Assembly (NCBI GenBank): GCA_031835245.1
Contig: JAVKOQ010000573.1
Location: 1-22,500 of the forward strand
Direction of reading: 5' to 3'
DNA from: Balamuthia mandrillaris
Taxonomy: Eukaryota; Discosea; Longamoebia; Balamuthiidae
DNA: 22,500 nucleotides
A program made the position numbers and the translations under genes. The notes below the pieces were generated by a model that was given only the letters and a program-made list of their open reading frames with translations, searched no databases and had not been told where the DNA came from. Positions 7,508 through 15,762 of the stretch are shown here, one piece after another; position 1 is the first letter of the stretch, and the number at the start of each line of letters is the position of its first letter.

Positions 7508-8224
7508 ACCCTAACTACAGTCAAATACATGGTACTGCGATGCCCAAGCCTAAACCATATCAGAGAAGATTTATATAAGGACCTGGAAGAGTCCAACCCT
7601 GACCTAGCCCAGTTCTACAAAAACAAACTGATGGACATGGACACTTGGCTGGGAGCCCTCCCAAACCCAATTGTCCTCAGTCCAACAAACAAGGAACAAA
7701 GAAATTCAGTCTTTTACTGTCAATATAAAGTCGCCAGCTCTCTGCAAAAAATCTATCGCACCAGAAATAAACTGCTGTTCGACCCAGCTAGGTCCCCTCC
7801 AGCTAATCAGTGTCTACCACTCCCTCCTTTCCCACCCCCTCCACCCCTACTCCCAACTCTTCCCATCTCACACCCCCTACCCTCACTCAAAATACTCATC
7901 CAACAGTATCAACAGTCTCTCCATCAATGCCACCCTCTGGACGCAACTAAGCTGGAGCTAAGCCTCAATCTCAAGCATGCACCCCTAATGCCTACACAGG
8001 ATACCCCAAGACCCCTACTCACAACTGCTCAAGACAAACCAGCCTGTACAGAACCACCAGCCCTGATAACCGTGATGACTACCAGCCTTGTTAGCCATGC
8101 TAGTACTCTCCTACTTGCCTCTCCACCCCTTAGCAATCTGTACCTATCCCCAATCTACTAAGTTGTGGTTTTGACACTCTAACAAGTCAACAGAAAGCAA
8201 TAAAATCAATCAATCAATCAATCA
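7508..8224 (+). mobile_element. 5'-truncated LINE, 3' end with (ATCA)n tail
   Basis: The frame 7508-8161 begins TVKYMVLRCPSLNHIREDL, matching the C-terminal region of non-LTR retrotransposon ORF2 proteins, where ETVEHLLLxCP-like sequence precedes a helical tail. It continues with WLGALPNPI and NSVFYCQYKVASSLQKIY, then a Pro-rich end and a stop. The 3' end is AATAAAATCAATCAATCAATCAATCA (8196-8224, given here in parts: AATAAA then ATCA repeats), the simple-repeat tail typical of several LINE clades. The reverse transcriptase core is absent, so this is a dead 5'-truncated copy. The clade cannot be assigned from this fragment. Confidence 0.65.
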
Positions 8225-8387
8225 AATTTCTATACCTGAAAAAGAGGAAGGAGGAAAGCAAAAAAGATGAGTTAGGCATTGCCATGGTGACGAAAGTTCT
8301 TTTGAAGGTTTTTTTTCTTTGTCTATAAACAGTGAGACCATAAACATTTTACACACACATGCATGCATGCACACACAAACACACACA

Positions 8388-8606
8388 ATGAGTAGTGGAA
8401 GAGGCAAGACATGGACTGCAGAGGAACTAAAAGTTGTAAGTGACGCCATCAAAAGCTTCAACAGAGATTGGAAAAAAGCATGTCCCATGTTGACAAAGGA
8501 CTTTGGCAAATCTTGGTCTGTGGCAGCCATTCAAAGGAAATGGAAAGAACTAGAAAAACAGATGAAGTCGAAAAAAAAAGAAATAGTAGTTGCTCTTAGC
8601 CTTTAG
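8388..8606 (+). CDS. Small SANT/Myb-like protein, probably first exon
   Basis: The frame reads MSSGRGKTWTAEELKVVSDA, then RDWKKACPMLTKDFGKSWS and AAIQRKWKELEKQM: three spaced tryptophans in a helical Myb/SANT pattern, followed by a Lys-rich tail and stop at 8604-8606. A likely intron begins near GTAGTTGCTC at about 8586 and ends at TTTACAAG (8636). The next frame (8637-8811, APPPSTSVINDLFALRNN) and an overlapping one ending EEEEEPPEPQYKRKLKGL resemble the acidic tail of the Myb partner of the Harbinger-like element at 12020-13015. It could be a relic of a related element or a host DNA-binding protein. Exon structure after the first exon is not resolved. Confidence 0.5.
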   Translation: MSSGRGKTWTAEELKVVSDAIKSFNRDWKKACPMLTKDFGKSWSVAAIQRKWKELEKQMKSKKKEIVVALSL

Positions 8607-8832
8607 TGCTCTTGCTAACAACTTTTGTTTACAAGCACCCCCACCCTCAACCTCTGTGATTAATGACCTTTTTGCATTGAGAAACAACACAAGACAAACT
8701 GCTGCGCCTTTCTTAGATCAGGAAGCAGAAGAAGCAATGGGCTTTTCTTTGCAGAGGAAAAGGCAGAAGAAGAAGAAGAACCTCCTGAGCCACAATATAA
8801 GAGGAAATTGAAAGGTCTTAGCTTGGTTCGCT

Positions 8833-9259
8833 GACCACCATGCATCTTGCCCAACACCATACAGTTGCATTGCAGAAAATATTGCACATTTAAAGTGAGT
8901 AGAATAAACTCTCGTTCCCTCAGGTCTAATGATAGCAGAGACAAATAAGTACAAGACCTGAACTTAATTTACTAAAAGTAAAGAGTACAAGTGATAGTAA
9001 GTATCTTGTGTCTTGTTGTAAGTTGTCCTGAGAGGAAAAAGAAGAAGAAACGAGAAGAGGCAGTATTTATGCTAGAGGAAATATCCAAAACAGAAGAGCA
9101 AAGAAAATCAGCATAAAAGGGCAGAAAGAAAAAACAACAAGAAAAAGGAAAAGTTCAAGAAAGGAGAAGTTGGACACCAAGAGGTTTCCTCAGGTCGACA
9201 GGCATGAAGGAGAGGTCAGCAGAAAGAGAAGAAGAGCTATTATGTTGGAGTTTTCCAAC
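8833..9259. other. Purine-rich DNA, no gene seen
   Basis: A-rich and GA-rich DNA with short open frames, for example KKREEAVFMLEEISKTEEQR near 9040-9105, that may be decayed coding sequence. A 12-base match to the Harbinger end (CTCGTTCCCTCA, about 8911-8922) is present without a partner. No feature can be named. Confidence 0.35.
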
Positions 9260-9375
9260 AAGTATAGTAGTGAAAAAGCTATTTGTCAACATTTTAATGC
9301 TTGATTTTATTTGTTTGTTATTTTCTATCTTTTTGTTGAAATGTTTTTATGATGCTTAAGTATGGTAGTGAAATC
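9260..9375 (+). mobile_element. Third fragment of the telomeric YR-Myb element
   Basis: From 9260 to 9352 the sequence matches 2314-2409 of copy 1 almost base for base: the last codons KYSSEKAICQHFN, stop and start of the 3' untranslated region. Then 9353-9375 repeats the stretch matching 2310-2330 (GCTTAAGTATGGTAGTGAAA). No telomere repeats lie beside it, and it sits about 9 kb from the end. It is much closer to copy 1 than copy 2 is, so it is a recent relocation of a piece of that subfamily. Confidence 0.8.
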
Positions 9376-9651
9376 CAAAACAAACAAACAAACAAACAAA
9401 CAAACAAACAAACAAACAAAACCGGCACTCATCTTCTTCACAAAGACAAACAAACAAACGAACAAACAAGCAAAACGAACCGACAAACAAACAAGCAAAA
9501 CAAACAAGCAAAGACAAACAGACAAACAAACAAGCAAAACAAACAAAACAACAAACAAACAAACAAACAAACAAACAAACAAACAAACAAACAAACAAAA
9601 GCAAAACAAACAAAAAAACAAACAAACAAACAAACAAACAAACAAACAATG
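9376..9651. repeat. (AAAC)n microsatellite, interrupted
   Basis: AAAC units from about 9376 to 9420 and again 9443-9651, with AGAC, GAAC and AAGC variants between. It directly abuts the transposon fragment on one side and the SKP1 copy on the other. The long Lys-Gln-Thr-Asn or Cys-Leu-Phe-Val frames here are repeat artefacts. Confidence 0.95.
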
Positions 9652-9662
9652 GAAAACACAAA

Positions 9663-10202
9663 TGGACATCTTATACACAATAACAACAATAATCACAACC
9701 ACGAAACTGACCAACACCAAGATAAAGCTCCAGAGCAAGGATGGGGTTGTTTTCGAGGTGGATCCCGAAGCAGTGAAGGTGAGCTCCACTATCAGACACA
9801 TGCTGGAGGACGTGGAGGAACAGGAACTGGGCGGTGGCCACAAAGAGGAAGGAGAGGAGGCGCCGCCCATAATACTGCCAGTGGTACCATGACAACCCTC
9901 TGCCACAGGAACCCGCTCCGACCAAGAAGCCCAGAACCAATGCCGACAACAAGCCCCCTCCCATCGACGAAAGATTCAAGCTCTGGTCGGATCTGGACCA
10001 GCAGGCCCTTTTCAGATTGATCCTGGCCGCCAATTTCCTGGACATCAAACCCCTGCTGGACCTGACCTGCGATGCGGTGGCCAAGATGATCCAAGGCAAG
10101 ACCCCGGAGGAAATCAGACAGACCTTCAACATCGAGAACGACTTTACCCCGAAGGAGGAAGAGCAAAAGAAAAAGGAAATAGAATGGTGTCTGGATTTGT
10201 GA
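9663..10202 (+). pseudogene. SKP1: SKP1 copy with internal deletion and frame change
   Basis: SKP1 is the adaptor linking F-box proteins to cullin-1 in SCF ubiquitin ligases. The N-terminal frame (9663-9896) reads IKLQSKDGVVFEVDPEAVKV and TIRHMLEDVEEQ, matching the BTB/POZ start of SKP1. A second frame resumes with [27 protein letters not shown] and [16 protein letters not shown], then [19 protein letters not shown] and a WCLDL end at 10202. The helix normally found between LP and QWY (about ten to fifteen residues) is absent and the two parts are in different frames, so a deletion near 9885-9890 is likely. No introns are visible, while neighbouring genes are intron-rich; a processed copy is possible. 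An AATAAA lies at 10208. A sequencing error is an alternative. Confidence 0.85.
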
Positions 10203-10430
10203 TGTGAATAAATGATTATTTTTTTTTAAATCAACTTTGAAGTTTCACCGGATCAGATAGCGAAATGTCTTCCGCGACCGATCGCCACCACCAGTGTTGT
10301 TGTTGTTGTTCCACACGAACTCCGGATGGTCCTTTAGAGCGAGAGAGAGAGAGAGGAGAGAGAGAAAGAAACGAGGACTGAGGGATAAGAAAAGGAATGG
10401 AAGAAAGACAGAAGATAGAAGGGTGAGGTA
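10203..10430. other. Short spacer with polyA signal and GA repeat
   Basis: AATAAA just after the SKP1 stop, a TTG repeat near 10296-10311 and a GA repeat at 10340-10370. No gene is seen. Confidence 0.5.
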
Positions 10431-11872
10431 TTATTGCAGGAACTTGCCTGCGGCGTACTGCACTACAAAGGAAGCTAGCATGTTACGAAATTCAGGGGTA
10501 AAACAATTTTGCCATAACTTTGTGCCAGGTCTGTCTTGCGAAAAGGACGACACGTACTGTAGGTAAAGTTGGTAGCATGTCCTTGGATAAAGGAGTGTCA
10601 ATTGAGGGGAACTGGAGAACCATCCTTTATCCACAAGAGCTAGTATGTCTGGAGTTGACCACCGATCGTAGAGGTCTTTCTCTTGAGTATGGTTCAAACG
10701 TGGTAAGAGTCGTTCAGTTATCTCCCTTTCCGTCAATGGCTGCAACTCGGTCAACCAATTGGTGGTATCGATGGTCTTCTGGAATTCGCTCAAGGAGGGT
10801 TTGTTGTATAAGCCGCACAGTAGGTCATGGTTTTTCTTGATCAGCTCGGTATTTAGTTCTTTTATCAGGGGTCCAAATTGTGTACGAGTAAACTCGGCCC
10901 GAGGGTCCCACTCACTGATGTGCCTGATCAGTTCCCCTTGTCTGCCATGTTTCGCGGAGATGAGGAGTTTGCTGAGGTTTCATGGATTGTTACCAGCCAA
11001 AAAGTAGAAGAGATTCAAGTACTCATCGGGGAATCGGAAAGCGATGGCCATGGCGGCAAAGTTTTCTTTGCTAACCTCCTGAGTGATTCGGGAAGGTTGG
11101 TACTTGCTGCCATTGAGGTTCGGAGCATCGGTAACGAGAGGAACTCTAGGGCGATGCGAGGGTACTTGGTGAGATTCTTGGATAACAACAGAGGAAGTAC
11201 GGAAGAGCTGCCACAAACAATGGATACCACTCTTCCAGAATCTAAGTTGCCGAGGTAAGCCAACTCTTGGAGTATCTTAAGACGCTCTTCCCTTTGTGCT
11301 GTGGATGTGTAGAGGTTGTCCACTTCGTCCAAAATGAAAAGGCAGTAAAGATCATGGTTCTCGAGGGACCGAGTGAGATTGTCCAGGTTCGACAATGTCG
11401 GTGACGGATGCGGAATGATCGCGCCACGTTGTAATAGAGCTTGTCGTAACAGGACAGAAGGTTTCGGAAGCTCGTCCTTCAGATAGTCAGCATACAGAGG
11501 TATCAAGTTCTCACAAAGACTGGGGAGCATGTGAGTGGCGTCCTTGAGGGTTGCTGTCTTCCTGATGCCTTTTTCTCCATGGATCATACTCGAAGCCACG
11601 CCACAGGTATCCACGAAATCACCTTGCACCATCGCAGAGACCTTGAATGCGATAGTATCCACCAATTCTTTCTTGGCAGTGGTGACTAAAAAGGGGGCCT
11701 TATTCCTTTGGGTGCGGCTTTCACTGATGACCTCCAACAACCTGCTGCCTGACAGCGAGAATGAAGAATGGTGTCGATGGAGCCCATGCCACCCACACAG
11801 GCCTTGTATACGCGAGATGTAAGAAGAGCCAAGGGCACTTTTTTGTGGCAAAAACGTTAGGCGTTGCATCAT
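10431..11872 (-). pseudogene. Broken P-loop ATPase (STAND/AAA-like), family not recognised
   Basis: Read from 11872 downward, the protein has a degenerate Walker A (GEKGIRKT, with Arg where Gly is usual), a strong Walker B (LYCLFILDEVDNLY), a sensor-like strand (VVSIVCGSSS) and a helical segment with LFYFLAGNNP, like the GNxP motif of STAND-type NTPases. A helical C-terminal half follows (LIRHISEWDPRAEFTRTQFG, EITERLLPRL) and ends at 10431. The frame is interrupted about twice, so this copy is probably dead. ATPases of this general look occur in eukaryotic mobile and effector-like gene families, but I cannot assign it. The Harbinger-like element inserted just upstream of its N-terminal end. 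Confidence 0.6.
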
Positions 11873-11938
11873 TCCGTCGAGCAGGGCAAAATCTTTTACT
11901 CCTCAGGTCGGGTTTTCTTCCAAGCCCCTTTTTATCCC

Positions 11939-11956
11939 ATAATAGAGTTGAGGGAA
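11939..11956 (+). repeat. Left terminal inverted repeat of Harbinger-like element
   Basis: ATAATAGAGTTGAGGGAA, exact reverse complement of 14543-14560. The outermost AT-rich bases may be target site rather than element. Confidence 0.85.
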
Positions 11957-12019
11957 TAAAATAATTTTCAACATATTTTAATTATTATCAAAAATCAATA
12001 AAAAATCAAAAACCAATTT

Positions 12020-13015
12020 TCACGTCCTCATGGTCGTGACGGAAGAAGGGGATCGTCCACCGAACAAGATAAGTCTTCTCTGCAAATGTCCAGGTTGTTG
12101 GCGAATCCAACCTGTGCTCAAATACAGTTTGAACTGTGCAATGTGAGCATGGTTGTTTTGATCTAATAAATCGATGTCTGTGTTGAACGGGAGGAAATCC
12201 ATCATCTCTCGCAATTCAGCTTGATCAAGACGGGCATGCTTGACAGTCACAATTAAAACATGGTCATTGCTGTCATCCCAGTCCACTTCAAATGACAGCC
12301 CAGGCAACTGGCAAAAGAATAAAAAAAGGGAACGACTTGTGGTAATATGCCACATAAAAAGTTTTATATTTATAGGAGAGATTCCTTGCAGCAAGGATGA
12401 AAGAGAGGAGGAAGAGGAGGAGGAGGAGGAGGAGGAAGAAGGGTTTTCTTTGCAGCGTCTCCTCTTAATAGGCGGGCTCCAAGGGTCAAAAGAAGCAGTG
12501 TTGTGGTACACAGTGACCTCTTTTGCTTCTTCTTCTTCTGGTTCTTCCTCCTCATCCTCTTCTGCTTCCTCTTCTTCATTCCTTTGTGCTTGAACGAACG
12601 GAACTGAGGCAGTTGGAGTGGAAGTGGCTTAAAAAAAACCAGTCACAAAAATAATTTTCAAATAAAGTAAAAAAAAAAAACTTATGTTGTGAAACAGCAG
12701 TTTGAGGAGGTACACCACACCTTTGCTGGCGCAACTGAAGAAGATTTGGAAGCATAGACGCTAATAAAAAGAAAGATGAGAAAAAGATGAGAGATAATAG
12801 CACCAAGTTAAAAAAATCATACCTGCTTTTTGTGTGTTTTGGGCCTTTTCTTGGGTTTGTTTTTTGAGAAGATTCCATTTTTGTAAAATAGCACGCTCAG
12901 AACGGCGGGTGAGTTTGTCTTTAAGCTCAGCAAAGGCGTGCTCAGTCAACTCAGGCCCTGTTTTTTTGTACACATCTGTGATGATTGTTGTTTCTTGTGT
13001 GTTCCACTTGGGCAT
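12020..13015 (-). CDS. Myb/SANT-like partner protein of the Harbinger-like element
   Basis: The first exon (13015 to 12823) reads MPKWNTQETTIITDVYKKTG and AILQKWNLLKKQTQEKAQ, a Myb-like helical domain with W near each end, and ends at a GTATGA donor. A second exon from 12760 (SMLPNLLQLRQQRCGVPPQT) follows a TTATTAG acceptor. The final exon begins upstream of 12511, contains an acidic run (EEEEAEEDEEEEPEEEE), FDPWSPPIKRRRCKENP (a basic nuclear-localisation-like stretch), a Ser tract, and a C-terminal domain (LSFEVDWDDSNDHVLIVTV to HLQRRLILFGGR), ending at 12020. The junction between exons 2 and 3 does not keep frame as read, near a T run; the model there is open. In PIF/Harbinger the Myb partner binds element ends and brings the transposase to the nucleus. 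Confidence 0.65.
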
Positions 13016-13160
13016 ACTGCAGTCTGGTTGTACAAAAAAAAAACATCGTGCAGGTTGCAAAAAATTCTACTTTAATCATCCTCCGGAAAATAAAAATCTA
13101 ATCAATTACAAAAAATTTTCCTTTACTCCCGTCAAGGAAAAAAAGCGGTTCCTGTTTGCT

Positions 13161-13331
13161 GCTCAAAACACGCTCAAAACACACACAAAACACATTCGGA
13201 GTTTTTGAAATTTCATCTGATAGACGAATCAAAAATCAAAAAAAACAAATTTTGAATTATGATTAGAAAAATTCAAATAAATTTCGGAGCTTGTGAATGT
13301 GTTTTGTGTGTGTTTTGAGCATGTTTTGAGC
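13161..13331. repeat. Internal 37-bp inverted repeat between the two Harbinger-like genes
   Basis: Arm 13161-13197 (GCTCAAAACACGCTCAAAAC, then ACACACAAAACACATTC) and arm 13295-13331 are reverse complements with one mismatch in 37, separated by 97 bp. Weaker inverted similarity continues outwards, for example CCGGAAAATA near 13083 against TATTTTCCGG near 13390. It lies in the shared promoter region of the divergent genes, so it may hold symmetric control or transposase-binding sites. Confidence 0.8.
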
Positions 13332-13557
13332 GTGATTTGAGTGTGTTTTGTGCAGAAGCAAAAAACCGACTTGGAAAATATCCCCGATTATTTTCCGGTT
13401 TATTTCTCCGATTTATTTCTCCATTATTTTCTCCGATTTTATTTCTCCTTTTAAGCTTTTTATCCATTGTAAGCAATTATTTCAAAAAGCGATAATATAT
13501 TTGAGTAACTTTTTCTTCATAACACAAATTTTGACAATTATCATCAATAAGTTTAGA

Positions 13558-14538
13558 ATGAAGAAGATGGAAGAGTTTTTTTTGTTGCTTTCAACAGCAG
13601 AAACACTTATTCAAAACGTTACAGAAAGAACATGGCGAGCACACTTTGGAGCTAGCTTTGAAACCACTGCCATTATTTGGGACATATTGAAAAGGTTTAA
13701 GTTTGAGCGTCCGTTGAAACCAAAGTACCTATTGTGGGCTCTTTATTTTTTAAAGGTCTACCCCACTGAAGATGTTGCCTGTTCATTTTGTTCTTGCACC
13801 CCAAAGACCTTTCGTTACTGGGTTTGGACTATCATCAAGGCTTTGGCTTCTCAGTTATCATTTGATATGTTTCAGGTTCATCTTTTTTGTTTTTGTTTTT
13901 GATTTGATTTTGTTTTTTGTTTTTTTGTTTTATTTTGTTTTCCTTTTTTTCTTGTTGTTGAGTTTTGACTTTAGCATTTGGTCTCACCTTTTTCTTTTTA
14001 GCAATTTGTTCAAGCTCATCACACTTCAAGAACAGGAATCACAGGTATTGTGGATACCACCGAGTGTCCAATTCAGCGACCATCTGGTGTTAAAACACAA
14101 TGCAACTTCTATTCTGGCAAAAAGAAAAAACACACACTTAAGTATGAGCTTGTTTTGGACCTTTCCACAGAGCTCATAACTTGGGTGAGTGGCCCTTATG
14201 CTGGCCGAGTACATGATTTAACGATTGCACAAGAAGGGCTTCTTCCTTATGTGGGACAACAAGAGCTTCTTTTAGGTGATAAGGCCTACCAAGGCGAATC
14301 TTGTTTTCTTACACCATTCAAAGGACATGTAACTGGTACTCTTTTAGAGTTTAACCAAGTTCATGGAGGAGAACGTGTTGACATTGAAAGGGCCATTGGT
14401 CGTTTAAAAAGCTTTTCTTGCTTGACCATCCCTTGGCGACACTCATTAGACAACCACAGCGCTTGTTTTCTTACGGTGGTTTGCTTAGTAAATTTGGACT
14501 TGTGTTTTTTTCCTTTAAATAACAACTGTCAAACTTAA
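13558..14538 (+). CDS. Harbinger-type DDE transposase
   Basis: Two exons (13558-13875 and 14002-14538) with a T-rich 126-nt intron, donor CAG|GTTCAT and acceptor TTTTTAG|CAA, give 284 residues. The N-terminal helical part (TTAIIWDILKRFKFERPLKP, YPTEDVACSFCSCTPKTF) is an HTH-like region. The DDE_4 catalytic core follows: D124 in GIVDTTECPIQRP, the FYSGKKKKHTLKYEL block, SGPYAGRVHDLTI, D199 in LLGDKAYQG, and the glutamate in VDIERAIGRLKSF (E235). All three acidic residues are present. The protein catalyses cut-and-paste transposition. It is somewhat short for the family (usually about 350-450), so an upstream exon may be missed. Confidence 0.85.
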
Positions 14539-14542
14539 CTCG

Positions 14543-14560
14543 TTCCCTCAACTCTATTAT
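14543..14560 (-). repeat. Right terminal inverted repeat of Harbinger-like element
   Basis: TTCCCTCAACTCTATTAT, exact reverse complement of the left end, four bases after the transposase stop codon. Confidence 0.85.
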
Positions 14561-14590
14561 AAAGATGTGTACAAAAAAAACCCGAGTTGC

Positions 14591-14719
14591 TCAGTTTCTG
14601 CACAATCCCAGCTCACTAAGAAAGTGAACGTTGCCACTCGGGTCCGTGATGTACGCTGCTAACCTCTTCTTCTGGCCCTCAACTGTGTTGTCCCCGTTGT
14701 AACGTTTTTTAGAGGCCAT
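14591..14719 (-). CDS. Possible 42-residue protein or first exon
   Basis: A short frame beginning MASKKRYNGDNTVEGQKK and ending AAYITDPSGNVHFLSELGLC. Codon composition looks coding, and it lies just outside the right end of the Harbinger-like element. It is on the same strand as the ATPase pseudogene across the insertion, so it could be the displaced start of that gene. I do not recognise it. Confidence 0.3.
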   Translation of the reverse strand: MASKKRYNGDNTVEGQKKRLAAYITDPSGNVHFLSELGLCRN

Positions 14720-14776
14720 AGAGAGCTATTTACACCGCAAGAGCTCTTCCTCTCAGATTGTTTACCTCCTCAATGG

Positions 14777-15129
14777 TTGTCACCTTTGGTACGGAGAGAT
14801 CGGCTGTGGTTTTCTCTTTCTCAGAACTTGCTATTCCTCTGCTTCCTTCTCCTCCCTTTGTCTTTTTCAAAGCACGTTCCCGTTGGCGGTACAAGCGAAA
14901 GTACTCCTTTTCTCCATGCCAGCTTCACCAGCAAGGCCAGCATCGGCGGCAGCCTTTCCGATCCTGGGGATATAGTCACAGGAGGCAACGATGGTAAGAC
15001 TTATACCATCCCAGCAGGAACGCCGAACCAGTACCTGACACCCACCAACGATCTGGTCAATAACCCCGGTGGGTTGTTGTTGAAAAACCTACCCGAGGCC
15101 AACCATGTGCCGAGGTCCTCATGGAGCCA
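14777..15129 (+). pseudogene. Orphan 5' exon of an unknown secreted or membrane protein
   Basis: The frame has a hydrophobic leader-like run (LLFLCFLLLPLSF) followed by HASFTSKASIGGSLSDPGD, YTIPAGTPNQYLTPTND and NNPGGLLLKNLPEANHVPR, and ends at a possible donor CAG|GTACCT at 15129. A second strong donor, GATG|GTAAGA, lies at about 14995. No in-frame ATG was found. The following DNA is an ABC-transporter scrap on the other strand, so downstream exons seem to be missing. It could be an alternative first exon of the receptor at 15763, because the GTAAGA donor has the right phase, but it lacks the cysteines expected there. Confidence 0.4.
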
Positions 15130-15430
15130 GGTACCTCCAAATTTTCTCGCCCTTTTTATTTTCCCCTTTTCCTCGCGACACATTCAAAGCACACACTTTG
15201 GTACACACCCCTTTTTCCTGTGAATAAACCCAGAGTCGCTTACGTGCCGTCCCTTTCTTGATCCGCAGGGTTATTCCCATCAACATTTTCCTACAAATGA
15301 CTGAAAAGAAATGGCACGGGACACAAAACAGCAGCAAAAAAGTCCGTGTGCTTGCTACTTTTAGCGAGAAAAATTAGTGTCGACAAGGACCACCGCCAAA
15401 CTAAACCATTGCGTGCTGGTCAAATAAAGT

Positions 15431-15713
15431 TTATGGCAAGCCTTGTGTGCTTGTGGAGTTCTCTTCGCGTTGTTGCATGTAAAGTTTGAAGTAAAGACCT
15501 TGTTTGTCTTTGAGAAGCTGCGAATGCTTCCCTTGCTGCATCAGCATGCCATTAGCAAACACAAAAATAGAATCTGCATCCATTACATTACTTAAACGAT
15601 GTGCAATGATGATAGTTGTGCGATTTTTGCAGACCAGAGCCTCTCGAATGAGCTGCTCATTAATGTTGTCAATGTTGGATGACGCTTCATCCAAGATAAG
15701 GATCCTGTTCAAC
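15431..15713 (-). pseudogene. ABC transporter, last exon only
   Basis: After a TTGAACAG acceptor the exon reads RILILDEASSNIDNINEQLI, then TTIIIAHRLSNVMDADSIFV and GMLMQQGKHSQLLKDKQGLY, ending at 15431. These are Walker B, D-loop and H-loop (AHRL) of an ABC nucleotide-binding domain, in the C-terminal position seen in ABCC-type transporters. Walker A and the LSGGQ signature should lie upstream on the minus strand, but that DNA is the receptor gene. So this is a detached 3' exon, brought in by rearrangement. It sits where the first exon of the receptor would be expected. Confidence 0.8.
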
Positions 15714-15762
15714 ACGAAACTGTTAATAGATACAACAGTCCTCATGTTCTCTCTTTCTTCAG

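Larger units (their letters stand above)
11939..14560. mobile_element. PIF/Harbinger-like DNA transposon with two divergent genes
   Basis: Perfect 18-bp inverted ends, ATAATAGAGTTGAGGGAA at 11939-11956 and its complement at 14543-14560, enclose a DDE transposase gene on the plus strand and a Myb-like gene on the minus strand. This two-gene plan (transposase plus Myb/SANT partner) is characteristic of PIF/Harbinger. Because the termini are AT palindromic, the target duplication cannot be fixed: 2-bp TA or AT duplications fit, a standard 3-bp one does not. Length is about 2.6 kb. Both genes lack obvious inactivating changes except for an unresolved splice in the Myb-like gene, so the element may be recent. 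Confidence 0.85.

Noticed and set aside
8905-8935. Possible Harbinger terminal repeat (CTCGTTCCCTCA)
   Set aside because: Only 12 bases match and no inverted partner was found near the Myb-like gene, so no element can be delimited.
9027-9303. An open frame of about 90 codons running into the transposon's last codons (KYSSEKAICQHFN)
   Set aside because: It has no clear start, its composition is A-rich and highly basic, and another frame over the same DNA looks equally coding; probably chance or decayed sequence.
9325-9906. Long Cys-Leu-Phe-Val and Lys-Gln-Thr-Asn frames on both strands
   Set aside because: A 4-bp repeat leaves frames open in every phase; there is no domain and composition is purely repeat-driven.
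15269-15376. Short plus-strand frame VIPINIFLQMTEKKWHGTQ after a CCGCAG acceptor, faintly like an ABCC membrane segment
   Set aside because: It has only 35 codons, is on the opposite strand to the ABC exon, and the resemblance is too weak to call.
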